64,000 nt of DNA from Bog-257 sp963834135 (GCA_963834135.1 CAWIAN010000007.1:496001-560000), one strand, 5' to 3'. Positions 17,807 to 27,778 are shown, counted from the first letter of the stretch. The notes: generated by a model from the sequence alone, not told the origin. Numbers and translations are program-made.

Positions 17807-19477
17807 ATGCCCACAGGAAAACTCCAGGTCATTCCCCTCGGTGGACTCGGCGAATTCGGCATGAACTGCATGGCCATTCGCTGGGGTGACGACATCATCG
17901 TCATCGACGCCGGACTCATGTTCCCCGAAGCCGAACTTCTCGGCGTCGACATTGTCGTCCCCGACCTCAGCTATCTCATCGAGAACCGCGAACATGTCCG
18001 TGCGGTCGTGCTGACGCACGGGCACGAGGACCACATCGGCGCGCTGCCCTGGCTGCTGAGCGAGCTGAACATTCCGGTCTACGGCACCGAGTTCACGCTG
18101 GCCCTGGTAGAAGGCAAGCTCGAGGAGCACGCGCTGCTCGACGATGCCGAGCTCAACGAAATCAAGGCGGGCGAGCGCTTCAAGATTGGGCCGTTCACCA
18201 TCAATCCCATCCAGGTGACACACAGTCTGGTGGACTGCGTGGCGCTGGCGATCCACACGCCGATGGGCACCATCATCCACACCGGCGATTTCAAAGTCGA
18301 TCCCACGCCGACCGACAACCGCCTCTTCGATCTGCATGCCTTCGCCGAATACGGCAAAGAGGGGGTGCTGGCGCTCTTCCAGGATTCGACCAACGTCGAG
18401 CGCCGGGGCTATACCCCCAGCGAGCGGGCTGTGCGCGCCAAGTTTCAGGAGATCTTCGCCACTGCTGAGCGCCGGTTGTTCATCTCATGTTTCTCGTCGT
18501 CGATCCATCGGATCAAGCTCGCGATCGACCAGGCCCACGAGAACGGGCGCAAGGTTGCGCTGGTCGGCCGCTCTATGATGGAGTCGACCGAGATCGCGCA
18601 GGACCTCGGCTATATCGAGATTCCGGACGGCGTGCTGATCCATCCTTCGCAAATGCGCGATCTGCCGCCGGACAAGGTCTGCGTGCTGATCAGTGGCACC
18701 CAGGGCGAGCCGATGTCGGCGCTATCGCGCGCGGCGGTCGACAATCATAAGCACGCGAAGATTCAGCCCGGCGATACGGTAGTGCTTTCGTCGCGCATTA
18801 TTCCCGGCAACGAGAAGGCGATTTATCGGGTCATCGATCACCTTTTCCGCCGCGATGCGCATGTTATTTACGACGACGGCTCATCGCCACCGGTACACGT
18901 CAGCGGACACGCCAGCCAGGAAGAGCTGAAGCTGATCATCAACCTGGTAAAGCCGAGATACTTCATTCCGATTCACGGCGAATATCGCCAACTAAAACTG
19001 CATGCCGAGATGGCCGGCGCCATGCACGGATCTGTTGGGCATGTGTTGATGATCGAGAGCGGCGACATCCTGGAGTTCGACGAACTGGGCGCGCGGAAGG
19101 CAGGGAAGATCAACGTCGGCCGCGTCTGCATCGATTCGAATTCGATGGGCGATGTGGTCGAAGACCTGGTCATTCGCGACCGCCGTCACCTGAGCGAAGA
19201 CGGTATCGTTCTTCCGATCATCGCTATCAACAAGCTCACCGGCAAAGTGGAGACTTCACCGGAGATCGTGATGCGCGGCTTCGGTGCCGATGTGAGCGAT
19301 GACGGCTTCTTGGACGGCGCACGGCGAACCGTGATGAACACGCTGGATGCCTCGAGCGACGAAGAGAAGGGCGATTACGGCATGATCAAGGAAAAAATCC
19401 GCCAGGATTTGAAGCGCTTCATCGTGAAGAATACCTCGCGAAGGCCGCTGATCATGCCGGTGATTTTGGAAGTGTAG
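17807..19477 (+). CDS. rnj: Ribonuclease J
   Basis: This is a metallo-beta-lactamase/beta-CASP nuclease of about 556 residues with both endo- and 5'-3' exoribonuclease potential, central to mRNA decay and rRNA maturation. Signatures are VIPLGGLGEFGMN at the N-terminus, the HGHEDHIGALPWLL metal motif, HTGDFKVDPTP, the beta-CASP motif region DSTNVERRGYTPSE and LVGRSMMESTEIA, and VHVSGHASQEELK for the last His. The C-terminal domain is complete. ATG at 17807 is preferred over a TTG two codons upstream. Most proteobacteria use RNase E instead, so its presence fits the proposed phylum. Confidence 0.95.
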   Translation: MPTGKLQVIPLGGLGEFGMNCMAIRWGDDIIVIDAGLMFPEAELLGVDIVVPDLSYLIENREHVRAVVLTHGHEDHIGALPWLLSELNIPVYGTEFTLALVEGKLEEHALLDDAELNEIKAGERFKIGPFTINPIQVTHSLVDCVALAIHTPMGTIIHTGDFKVDPTPTDNRLFDLHAFAEYGKEGVLALFQDSTNVERRGYTPSERAVRAKFQEIFATAERRLFISCFSSSIHRIKLAIDQAHENGRKVALVGRSMMESTEIAQDLGYIEIPDGVLIHPSQMRDLPPDKVCVLISGTQGEPMSALSRAAVDNHKHAKIQPGDTVVLSSRIIPGNEKAIYRVIDHLFRRDAHVIYDDGSSPPVHVSGHASQEELKLIINLVKPRYFIPIHGEYRQLKLHAEMAGAMHGSVGHVLMIESGDILEFDELGARKAGKINVGRVCIDSNSMGDVVEDLVIRDRRHLSEDGIVLPIIAINKLTGKVETSPEIVMRGFGADVSDDGFLDGARRTVMNTLDASSDEEKGDYGMIKEKIRQDLKRFIVKNTSRRPLIMPVILEV

Positions 19478-19780
19478 TTAGCATTCCTACAGTTTCGCTG
19501 ATCAGAAGTGTGAGCTCCGATCCGCCAACGTGCGAACGCCCGAATCAGAAATGTTGATTGTCCTGATTGCCACGCTGTAACGAAACGCTGTTGCACTCGT
19601 CATTCATCCCGCATAAATTCGCTCCACGCGAAGTGCCCGCTTGGGACATGGCGCCAGGGAAGTCCGGCGCCTTAGTATCCTTCGCTTACAAGTAGGAAGC
19701 AAACTTACCTTCGCGGTCCGGATGGATATACGCTGCGTTCCGATAACCCGCCAGCACGTCAGGCGTAACTGGGCTCGCGC
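19478..19780. other. Gene-free convergent gap
   Basis: No coding region is visible between the RNase J gene and the minus-strand GloVer-repeat gene. A GGCGCC...GGCGCC inverted repeat lies at about 19650-19672, without a T-run, so terminator status is doubtful. Confidence 0.4.
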
Positions 19781-21055
19781 TTAAGGTGTGATTTCGAAGA
19801 CTACGCCGGCACCGAAGGCGCCACCGCCTGATGCGGTCCCATAAATATTGCCGTTGCCGTCGAACACCAAGTTCGCGTACGGATAACTGCCGTCAGCGCC
19901 GTTAGTAAAGTCGTGCAATGCCGTGTAGGTCCAGTTTCCATTCGAATGTGTGAGCTTGAACACAGCGCCATACCCATGCGCGCCGTCAGAAATGGTGGTG
20001 CCGTATAGATTGCCGGCCGCGTCCAGCACAAGATTGCCGACCGGACCTACGACCTGTCGACCATTGTTTGGCCCGGCAAAGCTATAAAGAAGCGTGTAAT
20101 TCCAGCTACCGCCGGAGGGCGAAAGCTCGAAGACAGTTCCACCGTTCCCGCTCCCGGCGACGCTGGTGGCTCCATATAGATTCCCCTCGGTGTCGACGAT
20201 GATGCCGGCCACCGGATAGGCGCCGTCAGCTCCACCAGTGAAGTCGTAAATATCCGTGCCGGTCCAACCGTTTTCGGAGTGCGTCAGTTGGTACACCGTT
20301 CCGGGACTCCGAATGCCGATGAAAGTGGAACCGTACAGATTGCCGGTGCGGTCGAAATTGACGCCGCTGCCCGGATATCCATAAGGGCGAAACAGAATCT
20401 GCTCGTCCCAGCCATTCGTGGAATTCAGCTGGTAGACGTTTCCTCCGTTGCGCAAGTCGCCGGTGTTGGTAGCGCCGTAGAGATTTCCTTCCTGATCGAA
20501 CGACAAAGCGCCAACCGGACCTAAGCCATCAATGCCAGTAAAGCGATGAAGAATGGTTTCGTTCCACGCGCATTGGGTAATAGGACAGTTATGGGCTGGT
20601 GGCTGGAGTTTGAACACCGTACCGCAACCGCTTCCACCGCCGCTGCAGGGACCGCCTCCATAAAAAGTACTGCTGTAGAGGACACCATTGGATGCGATAG
20701 AGACATTCGCCATCCGTGGATTGGCTCCGTCACTACCGCCCTGGAAAGGGTATAGCGGCGTCAGCACCCAGCCGGAGGATCGATCGGTCAGCTTGTAGAC
20801 GAGTCCACATCCGTTGGACCCGCAATTGCCACCTGTGACGCCGCCAAAATTTGCGGTACCCAGCAGATTTCCCGCGCCGTCGATGGTAAGCCCCGCCATC
20901 GGGGTTCCACCGTCTGAGCCCCCAGTGAAGTTATGAATGACAGTGAAGGTTTGTGCGTCCAATCGTGCCATGCCAACCATGGAAGGCAACAATAAGAACA
21001 ACAGGGCAATACGAAGCAGGGACCGTCCTTTTCCAGAGCCTACAACTGACCACAT
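19781..21055 (-). CDS. Secreted GloVer-repeat protein (TIGR03803-type tandem repeats)
   Basis: The signal peptide (SLLRIALLFLLLPSMVGMA) is followed by about seven repeats of roughly 50 residues. Each follows the plan GGSDGxxPxAGLxxDxxGNLYGTT...G.VFxL, for example GGADGAYPVAGIIVDTEGNL and NGADGSYPYANLVFDGNGNI. This matches the GloVer repeat family (choice-of-anchor tandem repeat proteins), common in Acidobacteriota and thought to form surface beta-propellers. The protein ends directly after the last repeat (GAGVVFEITP) with no visible C-terminal anchor, so it may be released. An inverted repeat at 21086-21109 lies just upstream of the start. Confidence 0.85.
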   Translation of the reverse strand: MWSVVGSGKGRSLLRIALLFLLLPSMVGMARLDAQTFTVIHNFTGGSDGGTPMAGLTIDGAGNLLGTANFGGVTGGNCGSNGCGLVYKLTDRSSGWVLTPLYPFQGGSDGANPRMANVSIASNGVLYSSTFYGGGPCSGGGSGCGTVFKLQPPAHNCPITQCAWNETILHRFTGIDGLGPVGALSFDQEGNLYGATNTGDLRNGGNVYQLNSTNGWDEQILFRPYGYPGSGVNFDRTGNLYGSTFIGIRSPGTVYQLTHSENGWTGTDIYDFTGGADGAYPVAGIIVDTEGNLYGATSVAGSGNGGTVFELSPSGGSWNYTLLYSFAGPNNGRQVVGPVGNLVLDAAGNLYGTTISDGAHGYGAVFKLTHSNGNWTYTALHDFTNGADGSYPYANLVFDGNGNIYGTASGGGAFGAGVVFEITP

Positions 21056-21634
21056 GCGGTTTCCTCACGACTAAAGGGACAGAAAGTTGAAGTATATGGC
21101 AACTTCAACATAAGGGGATAAAGATGTGTGCCATTCGAGCACGGAAACGAGAAGTGTCATCAGCGGCTCCGTGACTTGGGGCAATCGGCACCGGTGTGAT
21201 GTAGGGAAAGCTCGTCGCAGCCATTTCCGTTCTCGGTCGGCTCAAGTCGATGTAACATTCGGTCAATCGTGATCGGAGCGGCGAAACCTAAGAGACGATT
21301 CCGCCGCTCCTTTGGGGGGACCAACTTTTTTGCGTCATAGTCTTGAACAGGACGCTGATCGCTGAAGATCGAATCGCAATGTGAGCTGGCAGCTCTGCCT
21401 CTCGCCAATTCTTGTGCTGGCATGACCTTCCGGGTACGGTTGAGCCCCCATGCTTGAGCCGATTGAGGTCGCACGGCTTCCCGGGGACGCGGTGCTCACT
21501 GGGTACGTTTTCCTCCCCTATCCCCGGCAAGTCAAATTAACTTCACCTTACGGTCTAACCTGTTGCAGCCAAATTAAATAACGCGTCGCCGAAGATGAAT
21601 TTGAGCGGGACTGTGCTAACATTCGTCACCACAA
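21056..21634. other. 579-bp gene-free region
   Basis: This is the upstream region shared by two divergent genes. The perfect inverted repeat GTTGAAGT-N8-ACTTCAAC (21086-21109), 31 bp upstream of the GloVer gene, could be an operator or a 5' leader hairpin. Open frames on the minus strand here (21160-21530) lack family features or good start context and are not called. Confidence 0.45.
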
Positions 21635-23578
21635 ATGCCCAGCAACTTGCAGGTCAGCCCGTCCCCGGCATCGAATTTTCCGCCACATCCAGCACGGATG
21701 GGGGGCGTGATTCTTCGCTTCGGTCCCTACGAGGCGGACTTCGCGTCCGGGCAGCTTCGCAAGTTTGGTTACAGAGTCAAGTTGCAGCCGAAGTCGTTCC
21801 TCGTCCTGGAAGCACTGCTCGAGGCCTCCGGAGAGATGGTTACCCGAGAGGAGTTGAAGACTCGGCTCTGGCCGGAGAACACTTTTGTGGAGTTCGAGTC
21901 CAGTCTGAATGTCGCAGTGCGTCGGCTTCGAGAAGCTCTGAGTGATGACGCTCAAAACCCTGCTTACATTGAGACCGTGCCGCGCAAGGGGTATCGCTTC
22001 GTCGCCAAGGCGGAGAAGATTGAGGTTTCAATACCGGCCCAGAGTTTGCCTTTAGCTGTTGTCGGCGACGCTGCCGTGATCGTGCCGACCGACGCGTCTG
22101 TGCAGCCAGGTTGGTTCGCAAGAAATCTATGGAAGCTCATGGTGCCTGCGATCGTGGTACTGCTGGCCGTGGGTCTGTTCTGGTGGCGCCGGAGCGCCAG
22201 ATCGGCGCTTCCGGTGGCATCCTCTATCGCGGTGCTGCCCTTCGCCGATATGAGCCCTGAGAAAAATCAGAGTTACTTTTCGGAGGGGCTGGCCGAAGAG
22301 TTGCTCAACGAACTGGCAAAGACACCGGGGCTGCGGGTTGCCGCACGTACGTCGTCATTTCAATTTCGTGACAAGGCAGCTGACGCCGTGCTGGTTGGCC
22401 AGAAACTTAATGTCGGAACCATCCTCGAGGGCAGTGTGCGCAAGGATGGAAACCGGGTTCGGATCTCGGCGGAACTGGTGAAGGCTGCCGACGGCTTTCA
22501 GTTGTGGTCCGGAACCTACGACCGAAACTTGAACGATGTCTTCGCCGTGCAGGATGAGATAGCGCGCGCCATTACCAGCGAACTCAAGCTGAAGCTCCTA
22601 AAGCCGCTGTCTGTGGATACGGCACAACGTAGCATCAACGTTCAGGCTTATAACGCATATCTGCAGGGCCGCTACTTTTACGAACGGCGCACGCAAGACG
22701 ATCTGAACAAAGCGTATGAGTATTTCCAGCAAGCGGTGAAAGCCGATCCCAATTATGCTCGAGCCTGGTCCGCACTGGCCTGGGTGTTAATTGCGCGGGC
22801 TGAAGGAGCTTACGGTCAGTCTTTCGCGGAAGGCTACGAATCGGCCCGCGTCGCTGCCGAGAAGTCACTGCAACTGGATCCGGGGTTGGCAGAAGCGCAC
22901 GCCGCTATTGGGCGCATTGAGCGCAGCTACGACTGGGATTGGGCTGCCGCAGACGCCGCCTTCCAGAAAGCGTTGGCCATCGCGCCGCAGAGCTCCGTTG
23001 TGCTGCTGGGAGCCTCGAGCCTGGACGCAACCCTGGGACGATTCGACGAAGCAGTGGCGTTGAACCGCCGGGCGATCGAGATCGATCCTCTGAGCGTGTC
23101 AGCACACGTATCGATGGGTATGCACGCCTATTACGCGGGCCAGCTTGGCCTGGCGGCAGACGCCTATCAGAAGGCGCTAGCCATCAGCCCTGATGATCCC
23201 GAGGCCCACTACTTGCTGGGGCTGGTTTATCTTTCACGCTTGCAGCCGCAACAAGCGCTGGCGGAGTTCCAGAAAGACCAGCGCGGCAGCCAGCGCAGTG
23301 TCGGCGAAGCTCTAGCCTATTCGGCGCTAGGTCGCAAACCAGAAGCAGATGCTGCGCTCCAGCAACTCATCGCCACCTATCGCGATCAAGCTGCTTACCA
23401 GATCGCCGAGGTACATGCCTTCCGTGGCGAGACGGACAAGGCATTCCAGTGGCTCGAGATTGCCCGTGCTCACAGGGATGCGGGGATTCCCGCCATCAAG
23501 GGCGATCCGCTGCTGAAGAACTTGTATCGCGATGCTCGATTCGCGGCTTTCCTTAACAAGCTTGGACTACAGGCATAG
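21635..23578 (+). CDS. OmpR/CadC-type winged-helix protein with membrane helix, TolB-like domain and TPRs
   Basis: This is a 647-residue single-pass protein. Residues about 25-130 form a Trans_reg_C winged helix (RFGPYEADFASGQLRKFG, VTREELKTRLWPENTFVEF, YIETVPRKGYRFVA). One membrane helix follows at about 168-188 (LMVPAIVVLLAVGLFWW). Then comes a FlgO/TolB-N-like segment (SIAVLPFADMSPEKNQSYFS, GTILEGSVRKDGNRVRI), with at least six TPR-like helices to the C-terminus (EYFQQAVKADPNYARAWSAL and relatives). DNA binding is cytoplasmic and the TPR part probably periplasmic. This architecture is expanded in Acidobacteriota. Targets and signal are unknown. Confidence 0.85.
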   Translation: MPSNLQVSPSPASNFPPHPARMGGVILRFGPYEADFASGQLRKFGYRVKLQPKSFLVLEALLEASGEMVTREELKTRLWPENTFVEFESSLNVAVRRLREALSDDAQNPAYIETVPRKGYRFVAKAEKIEVSIPAQSLPLAVVGDAAVIVPTDASVQPGWFARNLWKLMVPAIVVLLAVGLFWWRRSARSALPVASSIAVLPFADMSPEKNQSYFSEGLAEELLNELAKTPGLRVAARTSSFQFRDKAADAVLVGQKLNVGTILEGSVRKDGNRVRISAELVKAADGFQLWSGTYDRNLNDVFAVQDEIARAITSELKLKLLKPLSVDTAQRSINVQAYNAYLQGRYFYERRTQDDLNKAYEYFQQAVKADPNYARAWSALAWVLIARAEGAYGQSFAEGYESARVAAEKSLQLDPGLAEAHAAIGRIERSYDWDWAAADAAFQKALAIAPQSSVVLLGASSLDATLGRFDEAVALNRRAIEIDPLSVSAHVSMGMHAYYAGQLGLAADAYQKALAISPDDPEAHYLLGLVYLSRLQPQQALAEFQKDQRGSQRSVGEALAYSALGRKPEADAALQQLIATYRDQAAYQIAEVHAFRGETDKAFQWLEIARAHRDAGIPAIKGDPLLKNLYRDARFAAFLNKLGLQA

Positions 23579-23798
23579 CCTTCGCTCATGCCGCTTCGCT
23601 TCGCTGTCCCGGCAAATACTCCGTGCGCCGGCGCACCTCAGCCACGGGCTCATAAAACGATTTCGGGCAGGACACCATTGTCGTTCTCGCCGACATTCCT
23701 GGCCTTCTGATGAACCCAAAAAACCGGTCAAGGAAGCTTGTTGTAGGCTGTTAACGCGTAGCTGTTTAAGTCAATGATTAAACGGGATGAGGCTAGAA
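23579..23798. other. Gene-free spacer between the TPR regulator and tRNA-Arg
   Basis: Nothing coding is visible. The start of the spacer carries the low-complexity string CTTCGCTTCGCTG, similar to the CTTCGCTTCGCT strings of repeats elsewhere. Confidence 0.35.
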
Positions 23799-23875
23799 TG
23801 GTGCGCCCTGAGAGATTCGAACTCCCGGCCTTCTGGTTCGTAGCCAGACGCTCTATCCAGCTGAGCTAAGGGCGC
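23799..23875 (-). tRNA. tRNA-Arg(ACG)
   Basis: This is a complete cloverleaf on the minus strand. The acceptor GCGCCCT pairs with AGGGCGC, followed by discriminator A and a genomically encoded CCA. The D arm holds AGCTGGATA. The anticodon stem TCTGG/CCAGA encloses the loop CTACGAA (anticodon ACG, read as ICG after deamination), and the T loop is TTCGAAT. A 3'-half fragment of a similar tRNA occurs at 63114-63158. Confidence 0.95.
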
Positions 23876-24307
23876 TCTTTAGTAGCAGCAAGTGGATTAT
23901 AGCAAACATCCGGTGCCCCTCGAGCAGGATGTCCGTGGGACTGGCACCTCGGTTTTCCACAGGGCATTACCGGGCACCGGAGTGTATCACTTTCGTGAAC
24001 TGGGTAGAGTTTACCGGGTATTGGAAAGTTCTACAGCCCTATACATCCAGGTACTCTGCTAAGTCTCTTATTTGCCGCATACGCCCTTTGGCCCACAGGA
24101 TGCTATTTACTAAGCCAGACGAAGTGGCGCAATAGGGTCACCCGGACGCGAATTTCGGCCAGAGTTCGCCCCCGAGTGACCCTTAATTATTTCCCCCTCA
24201 AAAGGCACAACGGTGCTACCCCTTCACAGCACACACATTTTCCAATACATTTAGTCAAAAACTGGGGATTCGGCCACCGTCATAGGCAGCCGCTCGACGA
24301 GTTTGCG
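23876..24307. other. 432-bp gene-free region
   Basis: No convincing gene on either strand. It is more AT-rich than its surroundings and contains one long imperfect stem-loop (24134-24192), listed separately. A 68-residue plus-strand frame at 23929-24135 has no family features and unusual composition. Confidence 0.4.
24134..24192 (+). terminator. Long stem-loop followed by a TA-rich tract
   Basis: AGGGTCAC (24134-24141) pairs with GTGACCCT (24176-24183). An inner GCGAA/TTCGC stem gives a two-tier hairpin, followed by TTAATTATTT. It may be the terminator of an unrecognised transcript or a structured RNA. No gene lies immediately upstream on this strand. Confidence 0.35.
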
Positions 24308-24535
24308 CTAGAGAAGCGCTAGTTTCTCGCGAACGTCGAAGCCGGCCTTGCGCAGCAGATTCTCGACGGTGGCTTCGTTCAGACGCGTGGCATCATATTC
24401 CACGCGGATCTCACGCACGGGCTCGTTGAACTGCACCCGCCGGATGCCGTAAACGTCGCTCACCACTCCCAAGGCGCTCATCTCTTTCTCGCCCGGGGGC
24501 ATTCCATAGCGAAACAGGACTTCTACTGCGGTCAT
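24308..24535 (-). CDS. Small HMA-like protein lacking the CxxC metal site
   Basis: This 75-residue protein has the beta-alpha-beta-beta-alpha-beta pattern of a heavy-metal-associated domain (VEVLFRYG..., GIRRVQFNEPVREIRVEYDA, TVENLLRKAGFDVREK). At the place of the usual GMxCxxC loop it has GMPPGEKEM, with no cysteine. It may be a degenerate or repurposed copper-chaperone fold. It lies next to, and divergent from, the copper ATPase gene (158 bp), which supports a metal-related role. ATG at 24535 is taken as the start. Confidence 0.65.
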   Translation of the reverse strand: MTAVEVLFRYGMPPGEKEMSALGVVSDVYGIRRVQFNEPVREIRVEYDATRLNEATVENLLRKAGFDVREKLALL

Positions 24536-24693
24536 CGCCTCAACCTTTCACAAACGTGCAATGATTGATAAGGTAGCTCGGAACGTGTGAGCCGTCTGCG
24601 CATCTACCACTAGCGCGCCGGCGTTCCGCTTTCACTATAGAGCATCGCCCGATTCGTGAACAGCGCGGCGTGAGTGGCCGAGAGAGCGAGGAG

Positions 24694-27585
24694 ATGAGCG
24701 AACCCGAAGTCCCCCTGCAGAATATGGCGCTGGATTTTTCCGCCAAGGACCCCGTCTGTGGCATGACCCTCGAACCTCTGCAGGCCCGCGGCAAGGCACA
24801 ATACCACGGCGATACCTATTATTTCTGCTCGCCCGGCTGCATGCACAAATTTACGGCAGACCCCGCGAAATACACCACCAGCGAGGCTTCCGGCGATTCA
24901 GTTGCCACCCACGCTCCTGCTGCAAGTCCAACGCCAGGCGCGAAGAAGCTTGCCAAAGATCCTGTCTGCGGCATGAGTGTCGACCCCGCGAATGCCGCGT
25001 CCACCGCCGAATACGATGGCAAGCTCTATCACTTTTGCTCGCGCAATTGCGGCGAGAAGTTTCGCAAAGATCCCGCGCGTTATCTCTCGGCTGCGAGTAA
25101 GCCAGTCGGGATGACCGGCATGGTGCAGATTGGTGGCTCTCCAGTGCAGATCGGCGCGCCTCGCCGGCTGGAAAAAGACCTGGTCTGCGGCATGAACGTC
25201 GATCCCTCAGCGGCCGCTGCCACGGTAAATCACATCGGCAAGACCTATTACTTCTGCTCGCGCGGCTGTGCGGAGAAGTTCCAGGCTGCTCCCGCAAAAT
25301 ATCTTTCAACCACCTCCTCTACGGCGCACGCTGCAACGTCGTCGCCATCCGCTGCTCTGGCTCGCAAAGGCACGGCCTATGTGTGCCCGATGGATCCGGA
25401 GATTCGGCAGGACCGTCCGGGCCCTTGTCCCAAGTGCGGCATGGCTCTGGAACCCGAGATCCCGACGAATGCAACGAAGACGCAGTGGACCTGTCCCATG
25501 CATCCCGAGATTGTGCGCGATGAACCGGGAGCGTGCCCGATCTGCGGCATGGCGCTTGAACCCATGACTGTCAGTGCCGGGAACGAAGAAAATCCCGAGC
25601 TGCGCGAGATGACGTGGCGCTTCTGGACCAGCGTGGTGCTGGGCATTCCGCTAGTCGCGTTCTCCATGTTGCGCATGAGTCCGTGGCTGCATTTCATACC
25701 ATCGCACCTCGGCAACTGGGTCGAGTTCGCGTTGGCGACGCCGATCGTCCTCTGGTGCGGATGGCCGTTCTTCCAGCGCGGTTGGGCCTCTGTGAAATTC
25801 CGCAGCCCGAACATGTTCACGCTGATCGCCATGGGCGTCGGCGTGGCTTACATTTTCAGCGCGGTTGCCACTGTCCTACCGCGAGCATTTCCGCCTTCCA
25901 TGCGCAAGTTGGGCGGCCAGCCCGAGGTCTATTTCGAAGCCGCCGCTGCAATCATCGCGCTCGTGTTGCTAGGGCAAGTTTTGGAGCTACGCGCGCGCAG
26001 TCGGACGGGCAGCGCCATCCGTGCCCTTCTCGATCTCTCGCCGAAGATGGCGCGCATCATGCGCGAAAACGGCAGCGAATACGATGTCCCGCTCGATCAG
26101 GTGAAGGTTGGCGATAAGCTGCGCGTACGGCCAGGCGAGAAGATTCCGGTCGACGGCACGGTCGTAGACGGACTCAGCGCCGTGGACGAGTCGATGGTGA
26201 CCGGTGAGTCGATCCCGGTCGAGAAGCGCGCCGGCGATCGTGTGATCGGCGCGACGGTAAACGGCACCGGCTGGTTGTTGATGCGCGCCGAGCGTGTGGG
26301 CAGCGAGACCATGCTCTCGCAGATCGTGAAAATGGTGAGCGAAGCGCAGCGCAGTCGCGCGCCCATTCAGCGCCTGGCCGACAGAGTCGCAGCGGTCTTC
26401 GTACCGACGGTGCTCCTCGCGGCGGTTGCTACCTTCGTCGTGTGGTTCATGAAAGGTCCCGAGCCGCACCTGGCGAACGCAATCGTCAACGCCGTTGCCG
26501 TGCTGATCATCGCCTGTCCCTGCGCGCTTGGCCTGGCAACACCGGTGGCGATTATGGTGGGCACGGGACGTGGCGCGCGCGCCGGCATTCTGATCAAGAA
26601 CGCTGAGGCACTCGAGACTCTGCAAAAGGTCGACACCCTCGCCTTCGACAAGACAGGCACGCTGACGCAAGGCAAACCGGAGCTGATGTCGGTAGCCGCG
26701 TTCGGTGGCGAGACCGAAGACCGTATTGTGCGGCTCGTCGCCAGCCTGGAGCGCGGCAGCGAACATCCGCTGGCTGCGGCGGTTGTTTCCGCCGCGCAAG
26801 CGAACGGCATGTCATTGCTCCCGACAGAAGAATTCCGCTCTTACACAGGCCGCGGTGTTGTCGGCAAACTCGCGGGCCATGAGGTCGCAGTCGGCAATGA
26901 ACAACTGCTCAAAGAGCTCGACATCGAGACCAGCGAGCTGAGGTCGAAGGCTGAAGAGCTGCGCAAAGAAGGGCAGACGGTAATCTTCGCCGCAGTGGAC
27001 GGTCGTGCCTCAGGTCTCTTGGGTATTGCCGATCCGATCAAGCCCGATGCAGCGCAGGCCATCCGCGATCTTCGCGCGGAAGGCTTGCGAGTGGTCATGC
27101 TTACGGGCGACAGCCAGACTACGGCCGCTTCGGTCGCCGGCAAGATCGGCATCACCGACTTCGAAGCCGGCGTCCTGCCCGAGAACAAAGCTGACATCGT
27201 GAAGAAACTGCAGCAGCAGGGACGCGTAGTGGCGATGGCGGGCGACGGCATCAACGATGCTCCGGCTCTGGCCCAGGCGCAAGTGGGAATTGCCATGGGC
27301 ACCGGAACCGATGTCGCGATGGAGAGCGCCGGCATCACCCTGCTGAAAGGTGACCTCGGCGGCATCGTGCGCGCGCGACGCCTAAGTCGCGACGTGATGG
27401 CGAATATCAAAGAGAATCTGTTCTTCGCGTTTATCTACAACTCGGTAGGAGTGCCAATCGCCGCCGGCGTGCTGTACCCCAAGTTCGGAATTCTGCTAAG
27501 TCCCATCATCGCGGCCGCCGCGATGAGCTTCAGTTCCGTCTCCGTTATCAGCAATGCCCTACGCTTGCGCAACGCCAAACTCTAG
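24694..27585 (+). CDS. copA: Copper-type P1B ATPase with three YHS and two HMBD N-terminal modules
   Basis: This is a heavy-metal-exporting ATPase of about 963 residues. The N-terminus carries three YHS-type domains in series, each with DPVCGM-like (KDPVCGM, KDPVCGM, KDLVCGM) and YYFCSxxC-like motifs. Two HMBD modules follow (YVCPMDPEI...CPKCGM and WTCPMHPEI...CPICGM). The core has TGES, the CPC transport motif in IIACPCALGLATP, the phosphorylated Asp in DKTGTLT, SEHPLA and GDGINDAPALAQ. TM7/TM8 residues (YNSVGVPIAAG, MSFSSVSVISN) match the Cu(I) group. Classical CxxC HMA domains are absent. ATG at 24694, preceded by GCGAGGAG, is chosen over the GTG at 24670. Confidence 0.93.
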   Translation: MSEPEVPLQNMALDFSAKDPVCGMTLEPLQARGKAQYHGDTYYFCSPGCMHKFTADPAKYTTSEASGDSVATHAPAASPTPGAKKLAKDPVCGMSVDPANAASTAEYDGKLYHFCSRNCGEKFRKDPARYLSAASKPVGMTGMVQIGGSPVQIGAPRRLEKDLVCGMNVDPSAAAATVNHIGKTYYFCSRGCAEKFQAAPAKYLSTTSSTAHAATSSPSAALARKGTAYVCPMDPEIRQDRPGPCPKCGMALEPEIPTNATKTQWTCPMHPEIVRDEPGACPICGMALEPMTVSAGNEENPELREMTWRFWTSVVLGIPLVAFSMLRMSPWLHFIPSHLGNWVEFALATPIVLWCGWPFFQRGWASVKFRSPNMFTLIAMGVGVAYIFSAVATVLPRAFPPSMRKLGGQPEVYFEAAAAIIALVLLGQVLELRARSRTGSAIRALLDLSPKMARIMRENGSEYDVPLDQVKVGDKLRVRPGEKIPVDGTVVDGLSAVDESMVTGESIPVEKRAGDRVIGATVNGTGWLLMRAERVGSETMLSQIVKMVSEAQRSRAPIQRLADRVAAVFVPTVLLAAVATFVVWFMKGPEPHLANAIVNAVAVLIIACPCALGLATPVAIMVGTGRGARAGILIKNAEALETLQKVDTLAFDKTGTLTQGKPELMSVAAFGGETEDRIVRLVASLERGSEHPLAAAVVSAAQANGMSLLPTEEFRSYTGRGVVGKLAGHEVAVGNEQLLKELDIETSELRSKAEELRKEGQTVIFAAVDGRASGLLGIADPIKPDAAQAIRDLRAEGLRVVMLTGDSQTTAASVAGKIGITDFEAGVLPENKADIVKKLQQQGRVVAMAGDGINDAPALAQAQVGIAMGTGTDVAMESAGITLLKGDLGGIVRARRLSRDVMANIKENLFFAFIYNSVGVPIAAGVLYPKFGILLSPIIAAAAMSFSSVSVISNALRLRNAKL

Positions 27586-27778
27586 ACAGCGAATTGCTTC
27601 GGTGAATCGGCCACAGGAGCATTGAGTGGGATCGTGCAGATTCCCCGGCCTGCACTTGTGCCCAGATATTTCGATCGATGGTCCTCCCTTTTTGCTTACG
27701 TCTTTTTTATGCGAAATCTATTCGATGTTTACGGTGTGGGGTATCGAATGTACTGAGCGCGGAAAGGCGCTGAGAACA

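Noticed and set aside
21160..21530. Minus-strand frames in the gap upstream of the winged-helix/TPR gene
   Set aside because: No ribosome site, no family features, overlapping frames of similar quality.
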